Shown: positions 17,401 to 25,930, counted from the first letter of the stretch. The stretch is DNA of 64,000 bases from Nodosilinea sp. WJT8-NPBG4 (GCA_019359285.1 JAHHHQ010000036.1:62001-126000); one strand, 5' to 3'. Program-made: numbers and translations. The notes: a model not told the origin generated them from the letters alone.

Positions 17401-18663
17401 GTGCGTACTTTTACGATTATTTGGCTCGGTCAGCTCGTCTCGACTATTGGCAGCTACATGACCGAGTTTGCCCTTACTATCTGGGCCTGGGAAGCTACCG
17501 GATCGGCCACTGCCCTGGCGTTGGTGGGGTTCTTTTCTCAACTTCCTCGCATCCCCATCACCCTTTTCGCAGGGCTAATTGTCGATCGCTTTAGCCGTAA
17601 GCGCCTGATGATGCTGGGGGATGCTGTCGCCGCCCTCTCCACAGTTGGCATTGGACTGCTTTACTTAACAGGCGACCTACAAATTTGGCACTTGTATCTA
17701 GCCACCACGCTAAACGGTGGCTTTGGCCAAATTCAAAGTTTGGCCTATCAGACCTCGATTTCTAGCTTGGTGCCGCCTTCCCAACTGACTCGGGCCAACA
17801 GCATGAATTCGGCAGTACATTACGGAGCGGCTATTTTTGGCCCAGCCCTAGCTGGGGTGCTCTATCCGCTGGTGGGCCTGCTGGGAATTGTAGGGATTGA
17901 TATGGTGAGCTTTGGGGTGGCGATCGCCACGCTCCTTTTCCTTCGAATTCCTCAGCCTGCGCCCCCAGCCACGGCTGAAATTGAAACGCTGTTGACCAAG
18001 CTGACCTTTGGCTTTCGGGAAGTTTGGCGACAGCCCAAGCTACGGGCCTTGCTGCTGATTAGCACTCTGTTTTGGTTTTTCCACGATCTGGGTGGTGCTA
18101 TCTATGACCCCATGATTTTGGCCCGCTCTAACGGCAGCGCCCAGGTGCTGGCTAGCACTGCAACAGCAGCCGGCATTGGTGGCGTGGCTGGGGCAGTCAT
18201 TCTCAGCGCTTGGGGTGGCCCAAAACAAAAAGTGAGCGGCATGCTGGCTGGATTTATCGGTGCGGGGCTGAGTAAAACGGTGTTTGGGCTGGGGCGATCG
18301 CCCCAAATCTGGGTGCCCGCTCAGTTTTGCTCATCGCTCAACTTTCCGCTGCTGGGCAGCTCCGAAACAGCGATCTGGATGACCCAGATTGCCCCCGCAC
18401 AGCAGGGCCGAGTCTTTGCCGCCAATGCCCTGGTGTTGCAGGTCGTGAGTGCCGGAGCGGCGCTGATTGCTGGCCCCCTAGCAGAGCACATCCTAGAGCC
18501 AGCCATAGTTCCTACGGGATATTTAGCCGGCATTCTTGGCGGCGTGGTGGGCACCGGACCTGGTGCGGGAATGGCACTGCTTTTTGTAGTTTGTGCAATG
18601 GCTATGGTGGGAGTGGGTCTGGGCGGTTACTGGATACCGGCGCTGAAGCGAATTGAAGCTTAG
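17401..18663 (+). CDS. MFS transporter, EntS-like exporter
   Basis: A 420-residue major facilitator protein with about 12 hydrophobic helices. Motif A-like loops are FAGLIVDRFSRKRLMMLGD and the N-terminus is IIWLGQLVSTIGSYMTEFALTIWAWE. It resembles the MFS_3/EntS branch, which includes enterobactin exporters. GTG at 17401 is the only start that keeps helix 1 intact. It follows the DUF1636 gene by 17 bases, so it belongs to the same plus-strand unit. Siderophore efflux is plausible but substrate is not shown by sequence. Confidence 0.85.
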   Translation: MRTFTIIWLGQLVSTIGSYMTEFALTIWAWEATGSATALALVGFFSQLPRIPITLFAGLIVDRFSRKRLMMLGDAVAALSTVGIGLLYLTGDLQIWHLYLATTLNGGFGQIQSLAYQTSISSLVPPSQLTRANSMNSAVHYGAAIFGPALAGVLYPLVGLLGIVGIDMVSFGVAIATLLFLRIPQPAPPATAEIETLLTKLTFGFREVWRQPKLRALLLISTLFWFFHDLGGAIYDPMILARSNGSAQVLASTATAAGIGGVAGAVILSAWGGPKQKVSGMLAGFIGAGLSKTVFGLGRSPQIWVPAQFCSSLNFPLLGSSETAIWMTQIAPAQQGRVFAANALVLQVVSAGAALIAGPLAEHILEPAIVPTGYLAGILGGVVGTGPGAGMALLFVVCAMAMVGVGLGGYWIPALKRIEA

Positions 18664-18710
18664 AAGAATTCCACAAAATCAGCTAACTTTTCAGCCAAGA
18701 GCAAAGCCAA

Positions 18711-19139
18711 TTACAGGACTAAAACCAAGGTTCCAGCTAACATCAACGCCGTGCCCACCACGACCTGCATCGTTAACGGTTCACCCAAAAACAAAACAGA
18801 TAGTACCAGCACCAAAATCAACTCAGACTTATCTACAGGCGCAACTAAAGAAGCATTGCCAAGCTGCAAAGCTCTAAAGTAGCAAAGCCAGGATAGTCCG
18901 GTCGCGATTCCCGACAGGACCAAAAATACAAGCGCCCTAGGCGAGAGGGTCAACAGCCCCTGCAACTGCCCATTTGCCCAGACTATGCTCCATGCAATCG
19001 CTAAAATGACTACCGTGCGAATAGCCGTGGCCAAATTGGAGTTGATGTTTTCAACGCCAATTTTCGAAAAAATGGTGGTCAACGCGGCAAAGAAAGCAGA
19101 AAGCAGGGCAAAAATCCACCAGGCTTTTTCATCGGCCAT
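18711..19139 (-). CDS. EamA-like (DMT superfamily) four-helix membrane protein
   Basis: A 142-residue membrane protein with about four to five helices (WWIFALLSAFFAALTTIFSKIGVENI..., LVFLVLSGIATGLSWLCYFRALQLG..., ELILVLVLSVLFLGEPLTMQ). One EamA unit; such half-size members act as dimers. It is convergent with the MFS gene and just downstream of the ABC exporter. Transported substrate unknown. Confidence 0.85.
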   Translation of the reverse strand: MADEKAWWIFALLSAFFAALTTIFSKIGVENINSNLATAIRTVVILAIAWSIVWANGQLQGLLTLSPRALVFLVLSGIATGLSWLCYFRALQLGNASLVAPVDKSELILVLVLSVLFLGEPLTMQVVVGTALMLAGTLVLVL

Positions 19140-19163
19140 GCCGGTTAAACCTCAAAATTACGA

Positions 19164-21200
19164 CTACGTTACAGACTCAATGCGACCATTCTCTAAAAAC
19201 AGAATTTGATCGGCGCGATTGAGCACTGAGGGGCGATGGGAGACGACGAGGCAGGTGGGTGGATGGGTGGATGGGTGGGCGGGTGGATGAGTAGGCGGGT
19301 GGATGGGTAGGCAGGTGGATGGGTTTTGGGTATTAGGTGTTGGGTGCTGGGTATTGGGTTTTGCCTTACACCTTGTACCTTGCACCTGATGACGTTCAGC
19401 CTCCGCATCTTCTCTATTTCCAAACAACTGCTCCCACAGGAGTTGCTCGGTTTCGACATCGAGGGCGCTGGAGAGGTCATCGAAAACCATCAAGGCGGGC
19501 TGGCGTAGCAGCATGCGGGCGGCGGCGGCTCGTTGTTTTTGTCCACCAGAAAGGCGAAAGCCGCGAGTGCCGATCAGGGTTTCTAGTCCCTCCGGCATTT
19601 GGGCGAGATCGCGATCGAAGACGGCGGTGGCGATCGCTCGATCAAACTGTTCTGGGCCAACGGCATCTCCTAGCCCCAGCAGCAGATTCTCCCGTAGTGA
19701 GGCGCTGAAAAGTTGGGGAATCTGCGGTGTATAAGCGGCCCGAGGCGGCACCAAAAAATTTGCCGGGTCGAGAATCGGCTGACCATTCCAATACAGCGCG
19801 CCAGCCTGCTTGGGTAGCAGGCCCAACAGCACCCGCAGCAGGGTGGTTTTGCCCGCGCCCACCCGCCCGGTGATCACCGTCAAACTGCCCTGGGCGAGGG
19901 TAAAACTGATGTCGCTGATGCCGCCACCGCCTGGATAGCGGTAGGTCAACCCTTCAACCCGCAGCTCGTGAAGGGGTTCGGATGCAATAGCCGTCGCCAT
20001 CGACGGCAGCACAGGCTGTGAGCTAAGCAGGGGCTTGAGGTAGAGGGGGTGGGGGTGGGTGAGGGGGTGGATGGGTAGGCGGGTGGATGGGTCGGCGGGG
20101 GGATGGGTAGGCGGGTGGATGGGTAGGCGGGTAGGCGGGTTGGTAAATATCTGAGATTCGGTTATTTCACGGGTGCTGGTCTCGTCCACCCTCCCACCCT
20201 CCCACTCATCCACGCGCCCACCCTCCCACGCGCCCACCAACTTCCCCATGCGCTCAAAGGAAACTTCGCTCTGCTTAATGGTGGCGATAAAGCCGCCGAG
20301 GAAGGCGAGAAAGTAGGTGACAAACGATAAGTAATAGACAAACAGGGCAAAGTCGCCCACGGTGAGATCGCCTTGGGCACCGAGGCTTTGGGAAGCGACC
20401 AGCAAGATTAGCCCGGTGCCGATGCTGACGATATTCTCAAAGCCGGAGTTGAGCACAGCGGTGAAGACCTGGTCGCGCACCATCAGGTCGCGGCGGCGAT
20501 CGCACCTTTTCCGCAATTCCTCCAGCATTTGGGCCTCGGCTCCGGCCACCTTTACAGCCTGCACAGCGGTAAACAATTCGCCAATTAGCCCGGTGACTTG
20601 CTGGGTAGCCTGGCGGCTGGCGCGGCGGTAGCGTTTGAGGCGGTGTTCGGCCTGGTGGGCGAGGAGGGCGATCGCGCACAGCGGCAAAAACACCAGCAGC
20701 GTCATCGTCGGGTTGACGCTGATCAGCAGCGCCACCGACCCCACGGCAAACACTCCGGCAGCAAAGATCTCGTTGGTGCCCACCACCACATCCTCAATCT
20801 GCGCCGCATCGTCGCGAAAGTAGCTGAGAATTTCACCAGGGGAGGCATTTTGGCCATTGGCTCCACCCGTTGCCAGCTCGGCCCCAGGGCGCTTGAGCAG
20901 TTCATGCAGCAGGTTGTGTCGCACCAGACCACTGATCAAAAAGCGGTGCTGAGTTTTAGTGATCCGCCCGACAAAGATTGCCACCACCCGCGCCAGCCCC
21001 ACCGCCAGCAGTAGCCCAATCCATACCCAAGGCGAACTGCTAAAGCGAGCCTCTCCGGTGAGGGTGTCAAAAAATTCGCGAATGATCAGCCCCGGCACCG
21101 CTGGAAGGCCAAGGATGAATAGCCACAGCAGCGTATCGACCCAGTAGAGCCGCTGGGCGTAGCGGATGAGCTGCCAGAGGAGGTGGGTGATGGGGGGCAT
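19164..21200 (-). CDS. ABC exporter half-transporter with two octamer-repeat insertions
   Basis: A 678-residue fused permease-ATPase (type IV exporter). Transmembrane domain about 1-310; ATPase with Walker A GRVGAGKTT (~444), signature LSGGQKQRAAAARML (~549), Walker B LMVFDDLSSALD and H-switch VVSHR. The residue after the Walker B Asp is Asp rather than Glu, as in the degenerate site of heterodimeric exporters; the product of 40159-42018 has the canonical Glu and could be its partner. Two Pro/His-rich segments encoded by 8-bp repeats interrupt it: the TMD-NBD linker (~320-386), and the stretch between Walker B and the H-switch (~604-650). Both keep the frame. No good ribosome site precedes the ATG, which abuts another octamer block. 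Confidence 0.88.
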   Translation of the reverse strand: MPPITHLLWQLIRYAQRLYWVDTLLWLFILGLPAVPGLIIREFFDTLTGEARFSSSPWVWIGLLLAVGLARVVAIFVGRITKTQHRFLISGLVRHNLLHELLKRPGAELATGGANGQNASPGEILSYFRDDAAQIEDVVVGTNEIFAAGVFAVGSVALLISVNPTMTLLVFLPLCAIALLAHQAEHRLKRYRRASRQATQQVTGLIGELFTAVQAVKVAGAEAQMLEELRKRCDRRRDLMVRDQVFTAVLNSGFENIVSIGTGLILLVASQSLGAQGDLTVGDFALFVYYLSFVTYFLAFLGGFIATIKQSEVSFERMGKLVGAWEGGRVDEWEGGRVDETSTREITESQIFTNPPTRLPIHPPTHPPADPSTRLPIHPLTHPHPLYLKPLLSSQPVLPSMATAIASEPLHELRVEGLTYRYPGGGGISDISFTLAQGSLTVITGRVGAGKTTLLRVLLGLLPKQAGALYWNGQPILDPANFLVPPRAAYTPQIPQLFSASLRENLLLGLGDAVGPEQFDRAIATAVFDRDLAQMPEGLETLIGTRGFRLSGGQKQRAAAARMLLRQPALMVFDDLSSALDVETEQLLWEQLFGNREDAEAERHQVQGTRCKAKPNTQHPTPNTQNPSTCLPIHPPTHPPAHPSTHPPTCLVVSHRPSVLNRADQILFLENGRIESVT
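19251..19387. repeat. Octamer plus heptamer repeat inside ABC exporter ATPase domain
   Basis: 19251-19323 is GGGTGGAT/GGGTAGGC octamer repeat on the plus strand; 19324-19387 is degenerate 7-bp repeat (GGGTATT, AGGTGTT, GGGTGCT). Together they encode about 45 extra residues between Walker B and the H-switch. Confidence 0.9.
20041..20240. repeat. Octamer-repeat element inside ABC exporter linker
   Basis: G-rich arm (GGGTGGAT/GGGTAGGC units, 20047-20140), AT-richer core (~20141-20190), C-rich arm (CCCTCCCA/CTCATCCA, to 20238). The core-encoded peptide DETSTREITESQ is closely matched by DETSTDEINKSQ in the exporter at 40159-42018. Confidence 0.9.
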
Positions 21201-21202
21201 AG

Positions 21203-21300
21203 GGGTGGATGGATAGGCGGGTAGCGGGTAGGTGGGTGGGAGAGTGGAAGAGTGGGAGGGTGGGGAAAGATTAAAGGAGAGGTATTGGGGGGATTTGTGG
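21203..21300. repeat. Octamer-repeat block upstream of ABC exporter
   Basis: G-rich 8-bp units (GGGTGGAT, GGATAGGC, GGGTAGGT, GAGAGTGG) fill the divergent spacer between the exporter start and the four-helix-bundle gene. Confidence 0.8.
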
Positions 21301-21301
21301 G

Positions 21302-21691
21302 ATGGGTAGGGGATTTGTGAGGAGGTATCAGGATTTAGAGGTTTATCAAGCTGCTTTTGAAGAGGCGATGCGTATTTTTGAGGTTTCTAAGACTTTTCCA
21401 GTTGAAGAGCGATACTCACTGACAGATCAGATACGTCGATCGTCCCGTTCAATTTGTGCCAATTTGGCAGAGGCATGGCGCAAACGATGCTACGAAGCGG
21501 CCTTCGTTGCCAAGTTGACAGACTGTGCGGCCGAGGCTGCTGAAACTCAAACTTGGATAGCTTTTGCCGTCCGCTGTCAGTACCTTTCGTCCGAGGTTGG
21601 ACAAGCCCTCGCCGAAGCCTACGACAAAATTTCAGGCATGCTAGTCACCATGATCCGCAACTCCCATCAATGGACAACCCCCAAACCCTAA
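21302..21691 (+). CDS. Four-helix-bundle protein (23S rRNA IVS-encoded protein family)
   Basis: A 129-residue all-helical protein. LEVYQAAFEEAMRIFEVSKTFP, YSLTDQIRRSSRSICANLAEAWRKR and FVAKLTDCAAEAAETQTW are the signature helices of the S23 / four-helix-bundle family, common in cyanobacteria and often beside repeats or mobile DNA. Function is unknown; the fold suggests a pentameric bundle. GTG at 21317 is an alternative start with a GGGG stretch just before it. It lies between two octamer-type blocks. Confidence 0.85.
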   Translation: MGRGFVRRYQDLEVYQAAFEEAMRIFEVSKTFPVEERYSLTDQIRRSSRSICANLAEAWRKRCYEAAFVAKLTDCAAEAAETQTWIAFAVRCQYLSSEVGQALAEAYDKISGMLVTMIRNSHQWTTPKP

Positions 21692-21694
21692 TCA

Positions 21695-21757
21695 CCCTCT
21701 CACCCTCCAACTCTCCCACCCTTCAACTCTCCCACTCTCCCACCTTCCTCAGGAGCC
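21695..21757. repeat. C-rich degenerate octamer block
   Basis: Units CACCCTCC, AACTCTCC, CACTCTCC follow the four-helix-bundle gene. With 21203-21300 they flank that gene in opposite orientation. Confidence 0.7.
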
Positions 21758-21971
21758 TTTGCCGGATATTTTTGGCTACTCAGCGGAGTTTCTGTAGTCG
21801 GCGATCGCAGGACGAACTTGCGGAGTGCTGGGTGAAGACGGCGGAAGAATGGATGCACCACTGGCATCGGGTTCGAGATATTCAACAGCCAAAGTGCTGG
21901 ATAATACGGAAAATATAGGGTCTCATCTGGCAAATCTGACACTTAATACATAGTTTGCTGAGGTATGGGTT

Positions 21972-22529
21972 GTGAAAAGGTCAAACTCTATCTTCTGGGC
22001 GCTCGCAGGCGCAGCACTCTTATGGGGAAGCATCGCACTCGTCAGCGCCAGTGATGGAGTGTCCATGTTGGATTTCGTATTCTACTTCCTGGGCGGCCTT
22101 GCCTTTGGCGCGGTCACAGTCGCCACTGCTATTGGCCTGCTAGGAAAAGGTCTGAGGAAACGCGAGCGGCTGATTAAAATACTCCCTTACCCCTTCGTAA
22201 TCCAGTTAGTTTTTCTTGTCATCGTCTTTGCGGGCGTCAGTTTCGATCTCGCGTTCGCGGCTAGATTCGCTGCAAGTCGCTCTGCGCTTGAGATGGCTGC
22301 AACAGACACGCGCTCAGGGACGGGGCCAGGCGCCCCGACGTGGATTGGCCTCTTTAAAGTTAGCGAGATAGACAAGGCTGGCAACGCGGTACGCTTCATC
22401 GTTGGTGAGTGCGGTCTGGCGGATGACTGCGGCGTTGTCCATAGCCCGGACGGTACGCCTCCGATTGTTGGAGAGGATTGGTACTCGCCGATGAAAGGCT
22501 CTTGGTGGAGTTGGAGGCGGAGCTGGTAG
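21972..22529 (+). CDS. Hypothetical membrane protein, possibly frameshifted at its 3' end
   Basis: 185 residues, not recognised. The N-terminal two-thirds has about three hydrophobic helices (IFWALAGAALLWGSIALVSA, FVFYFLGGLAFGAVTVATAIGLL, FVIQLVFLVIVFAGVSF), followed by a small soluble tail with Cys and Asp. The last 15 residues are Trp/Ser-rich and look out of frame. A neighbouring frame from about 22486 reads a plausible helical, soluble tail (ADERLLVELEAELVDRGKDR... DRLWVLQPNIGMQW) to a stop at 22618-22620. Either that segment is a separate remnant or a frameshift has occurred near 22480. Confidence 0.55.
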   Translation: MKRSNSIFWALAGAALLWGSIALVSASDGVSMLDFVFYFLGGLAFGAVTVATAIGLLGKGLRKRERLIKILPYPFVIQLVFLVIVFAGVSFDLAFAARFAASRSALEMAATDTRSGTGPGAPTWIGLFKVSEIDKAGNAVRFIVGECGLADDCGVVHSPDGTPPIVGEDWYSPMKGSWWSWRRSW

Positions 22530-22717
22530 ACCGGGGAAAAGATCGGTTATGGGTGCTGCAACCTAACATCGGCATGCAGTGGACGCGCATCTGGCAGGTC
22601 TCTCATCATCAAGGGCTATAGCGCGCCGCTGATGCCCGGCATTGGCTTTTACGCTAGAAGCGGAATTGCTTGATATCTATCAAATCTGTTGGGTACATAA
22701 ATAAAGGAGTCGCCGTT

Positions 22718-23551
22718 TTGAAAGAATGGAAACGATCTCTACGTATTAGCCTCAAGTACGCTAGGAGCCTGCTTCGTGGCTACCCTTTCTTTTATGCTTG
22801 GCAACAAACTCCTCATCAGTCATACCTTTACCCTCATTTGTGGTGTGATTCCGTCACAGCCATTCCAGATCGTGGTAGTCCAGAAATTCGGGAAAATCGT
22901 GTCATAAACTTGCAACTGGCTGCAAGCAAAATTCACCAACTTCAACTTAATCCTGGGCAAATCTTCAGCTTCTGCAACTGCGTAGGCGATCCAACCTTAA
23001 GTAATGGGTTTAAGGCAGGACCCGTGTTTGTGCGCGGTCAAGTGCAGACGGGAGTTGGTGGCGGACTGTGCTTAATTGCCACCAATCTGTTTCATACGTT
23101 TTTGGTTTCAGGTTGCCAGATTCTGGAGCGACATTGCCATAGCATTGATGCTTATGGGAGCGATCGCTTTTACCAGCTTGGTCAAGATGCTTCGATCTCC
23201 TATGGCTATAAAGACCTGATCGTTCGGAATCATAGTGATGTGGCACTACAGTTGCGCTTACAAGTGTTGCCAGAGAAGGGTCAAGTGGTCTCTAGCTTAT
23301 GGGGGCAGTCTCCTTGCCCCTGGCAGGTTAAGGTTGACTCTGTGGTTTTGCAAGAGTTGTTATCTCCTTCAACAACTAACTCAACAAGCAACATTTCTGG
23401 TTGGATTGTTGAAACTCAACGATCTGTGCGCGATCGGGCGGATAATTCAAGGGCAAGAACTAGATCGAAAGACATGGCTCAAGAACCTTCATGGCAACTC
23501 GATTACCGCGCTGTTAGTGTTTATAAACCTTGTACCGACAGCAGTTTGTAG
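22718..23551 (+). CDS. VanW family protein
   Basis: About 277 residues. The VanW core is clear: NLQLAASKIHQLQLNPGQIFSFCNCVGDPTLSNGFKAGPVF, then GVGGGLCLIATNLFHTFLVSG and HSIDAYGSDRFYQLGQDASISYGYKDLIVRN. VanW proteins are often found with cell-wall or antibiotic-response genes but their biochemical role is unknown. TTG at 22718 has an ideal AAGGAG site 8 bases upstream; the frame opens earlier at 22670. The ~70 residues after the core are Ser/Arg-rich and unlike the family, while another frame over 23382-23594 gives a hydrophobic, protein-like sequence, so the 3' end may be shifted or fused. Confidence 0.8.
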   Translation: MKEWKRSLRISLKYARSLLRGYPFFYAWQQTPHQSYLYPHLWCDSVTAIPDRGSPEIRENRVINLQLAASKIHQLQLNPGQIFSFCNCVGDPTLSNGFKAGPVFVRGQVQTGVGGGLCLIATNLFHTFLVSGCQILERHCHSIDAYGSDRFYQLGQDASISYGYKDLIVRNHSDVALQLRLQVLPEKGQVVSSLWGQSPCPWQVKVDSVVLQELLSPSTTNSTSNISGWIVETQRSVRDRADNSRARTRSKDMAQEPSWQLDYRAVSVYKPCTDSSL

Positions 23552-24235
23552 ACTACTGCTAGGATCGACAAAACGGTATGGGCAATGCCTGTGAAAGTGA
23601 GGCTATTGTTTATGAAAGCTGTTAGTGACAAAAACCAGCTTCTCTAAACAGCGACCTCAATAAGCTATACAGCTGTGCCACTTTGCTTTACATCGGCTTA
23701 TGTAAGCTATACAGCTGTGCCAGTTTGCTTTACGGCGGTCTTAATTTGTTAAATGGGCTGCTCAGTAGACCAAGTTGCGAGCGGTGGAGCTTGATGTTGG
23801 TTGCCGCCCCCGACGACAAAGGGTGGTGCCATCGGGGGCGGGCTGGGTGCGTTACTCAATTAGATCGCCTATAATTTTGCATACAACCATGAGTATTCCC
23901 ATGTTCTTCGGTTCGGCAATCCGTTTCTCCAGCAAATGCAGTGGCCTTTGTTAGGCAAAGGCTTCTACACTAACTTGGCAAGGATTTATAGAGAAAAAGA
24001 GATTGCATATTACTGAACTCAATAAGGGGGCAAAAGAAAAAGTAACTGTAAAGCATATTACTTACCTATGTGTAGATATTGATAAGTTCTACACAATTTG
24101 TTGGCGATCAGAAGTAAATATGTTTACTTAAGCATAGGGCGAATAGAGCTTATTCAATAGGGTGCTGATAACTAAATCTTATAGAGTGACGTAAACCTCT
24201 ATCTACCTTGGTGGCTTAGCCTCCAAAAGACTGAA
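23552..24235. other. AT-rich gene-free stretch with a 30-bp direct repeat
   Basis: No convincing gene in 680 bases. 23662-23691 and 23704-23733 are two copies of AAGCTATACAGCTGTGCCA... (30 bp, one mismatch) with a 42-bp period. A 7-bp hairpin GCCTTTG/CAAAGGC lies at 23944-23962. The remainder is likely the leader of the following two-gene unit. Confidence 0.6.
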
Positions 24236-24913
24236 ATGAATTCAGAACCTAATAGTGCAGAAACAGATTCGGCTCAAGTAGTCACAGAATCTCTAAGTCA
24301 GTCTGAGAAAAACATAGCAGCAACCCCAAGCTTTCCCAATCCACTTTCCGAAGCAGAAACAGATTCGGCTCAAGTAGTCACAGAATCTCTAAGTCAGTCT
24401 GAGAAAAACATAGCAGCAACCCCAAGCTTTCCCAATCCACTTTCCGAAGCAGAAACAGATTCGGCTCAAGTAGTCACAGAATCTCTAAGCCAGTCTGAGA
24501 AAAACATAGCAGCAACCCCGAGCTTTCCCAATCCACTTTCCGAAAAAGTACCGAATACTCGTCCCGGTTATTGGGTTAAAAATTTGATTGGAAATGTTGG
24601 GGAGCCATTATACTTTTTAGCGATCTCTCTTATGGGAGAAGAACTCGCCCTTCAAGTCTGGGAAGAAGTACGGGAGATGATTGCTTATGCCCTGATTCTT
24701 CAACTACCTGATTTAATCGGTCAGTTAATCCTTAAGCAACAGTTTTCTAGCTTTAATGTATGCCAAGCTGAGGATGCGCTTGATATTAATCGTTATGCCT
24801 GCTATACCATCGTTGGATCTGACTTTTTACTTTGGATAGCTATTGCTAGTCGAATTATAGGACGTTTCTTGGCTAGTCTATTGGGGATTACTAATAGATC
24901 AAGAGGGAGTTGA
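24236..24913 (+). CDS. Unknown membrane protein with three 32-residue tandem repeats
   Basis: 225 residues, function not recognised. Residues 8-103 are three nearly identical 32-residue copies beginning AETDSAQVVTESLSQSEK; the DNA copies (24257-24352, 24353-24448, 24449-24544) differ by only a few bases, so the expansion is recent. The C-terminal ~120 residues hold two or three hydrophobic segments (GEPLYFLAISLMGEELALQV, MIAYALILQLPDLIGQLIL, FLLWIAIASRIIGRFLASLL). The next gene starts 5 bases after the stop, so the two form an operon of membrane proteins with lower GC than their surroundings. Confidence 0.65.
   Translation: MNSEPNSAETDSAQVVTESLSQSEKNIAATPSFPNPLSEAETDSAQVVTESLSQSEKNIAATPSFPNPLSEAETDSAQVVTESLSQSEKNIAATPSFPNPLSEKVPNTRPGYWVKNLIGNVGEPLYFLAISLMGEELALQVWEEVREMIAYALILQLPDLIGQLILKQQFSSFNVCQAEDALDINRYACYTIVGSDFLLWIAIASRIIGRFLASLLGITNRSRGS
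24257..24544 (+). repeat. Three 96-bp tandem coding repeats
   Basis: Three head-to-tail copies of 96 bp with very few differences, confined to the N-terminal soluble part of the protein at 24236-24913. Confidence 0.95.
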
Positions 24914-24917
24914 TATA

Positions 24918-25790
24918 ATGAATTTTCTTTCAAGGCGAAGTAGGCACAATAGAATTTTCAGTTTTCTTTCAAGGCGAAGTAGGCATAATAGAATTTTCAA
25001 TATAATTTACAAAAAGCTGTTTTCTGTAATTCATGATTTAATTCCAGGAATTATAGGAATTTTTTCTGTTCTGGTCATTACAGGTGGAAATCCGTCAGGA
25101 TTTACTATTGGTCTTCTATTCTTTGTGGGTACAGCATTTCTTGCTATTAGACGTGTAAACAACATAATTAGACAGCAACAAATTTTTCGATTAAATTATG
25201 TTAGTCAATATGATACAAGTAAGCAAATTGTAATCTCAGTATTAGAGGGCTGGAAACAGTTAGATGCAGATGCCCGCGCATGGCTTTTTAGTGTAGGTAA
25301 AAGTGAGCGAATCTTAAAAGGTGAGCATTTGATTTTTGAGGGAACGCCTATTACCTCACTTTACATTGTGCTGAAAGGAGCGTTAGAAGTTCGAATTAGT
25401 GCTTTACCCAATCGAAAGGTCGCTATGTTGCGACCCGGTGATGTAGTTGGAGAAATGTCTTTTGTGAAAGAAGGACATCCTCCTTCAGCTAGTGTCATAG
25501 CCTTAGAAGATTCATGCGTCTGGTCTATTCCTTGCTCCCAATTGCTGCAAAAACTAAAGAGAGATAAGATTTTTGCTGCTCGCTTCTATGAAGCACTTGC
25601 AGGTATTCTTGCAGGAAGGCTTTACATTACAACACTCATTCAACATAGCCTTGAAACGGGTTCTGAAGAAAGTGAAAAAATTCTAAGGAGCTTAGATAGT
25701 GTAGGAATTGTAAGCTTCTCACCAACAACTTCACCCGACCTAAGTCTGCTCAATATTCGCGACCGCCGTAAAGACTATACTGTAAGGTAA
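24918..25790 (+). CDS. Membrane protein with cyclic-nucleotide-binding-like domain
   Basis: 290 residues. The N-terminus has two copies of a 13-residue unit FLSRRSRHNRIFS/N (39-bp tandem duplication). Two hydrophobic segments follow (~35-75: IPGIIGIFSVLVITGGNPSG, GLLFFVGTAFLAI), then a Crp/CNB-type domain (~110-240: ILKGEHLIFEGTPITSLYIVLKG, RPGDVVGEMSF). In the phosphate-binding cassette GEMSFVKEGHPPSASV the Arg that normally contacts the cyclic phosphate is absent, so ligand binding may be altered. It starts 5 bases after the preceding gene. No nucleotide cyclase is nearby, so a Pycsar-like role cannot be claimed. Confidence 0.75.
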   Translation: MNFLSRRSRHNRIFSFLSRRSRHNRIFNIIYKKLFSVIHDLIPGIIGIFSVLVITGGNPSGFTIGLLFFVGTAFLAIRRVNNIIRQQQIFRLNYVSQYDTSKQIVISVLEGWKQLDADARAWLFSVGKSERILKGEHLIFEGTPITSLYIVLKGALEVRISALPNRKVAMLRPGDVVGEMSFVKEGHPPSASVIALEDSCVWSIPCSQLLQKLKRDKIFAARFYEALAGILAGRLYITTLIQHSLETGSEESEKILRSLDSVGIVSFSPTTSPDLSLLNIRDRRKDYTVR

Positions 25791-25930
25791 CCTCAGCCAT
25801 AGCAGCTCTAGCAAAAGCCTTATTTTAAGCTTGACCTATCCCCACATCGAAAAAATCGAGCAACAGCCCGCAAGATTGCAGCGTATTCTCCGCATTCGCG
25901 TTGCTTAAGAGGCTATTTATAAAGTTCGGT

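Noticed and set aside
23662-23733. CRISPR array
   Set aside because: Only two 30-bp copies with a 12-bp gap, no spacer diversity and no cas genes.
24918-25790. Pycsar-type defence effector
   Set aside because: Membrane plus CNB-like layout is suggestive, but no cyclase gene is adjacent and the ligand-binding Arg is missing.
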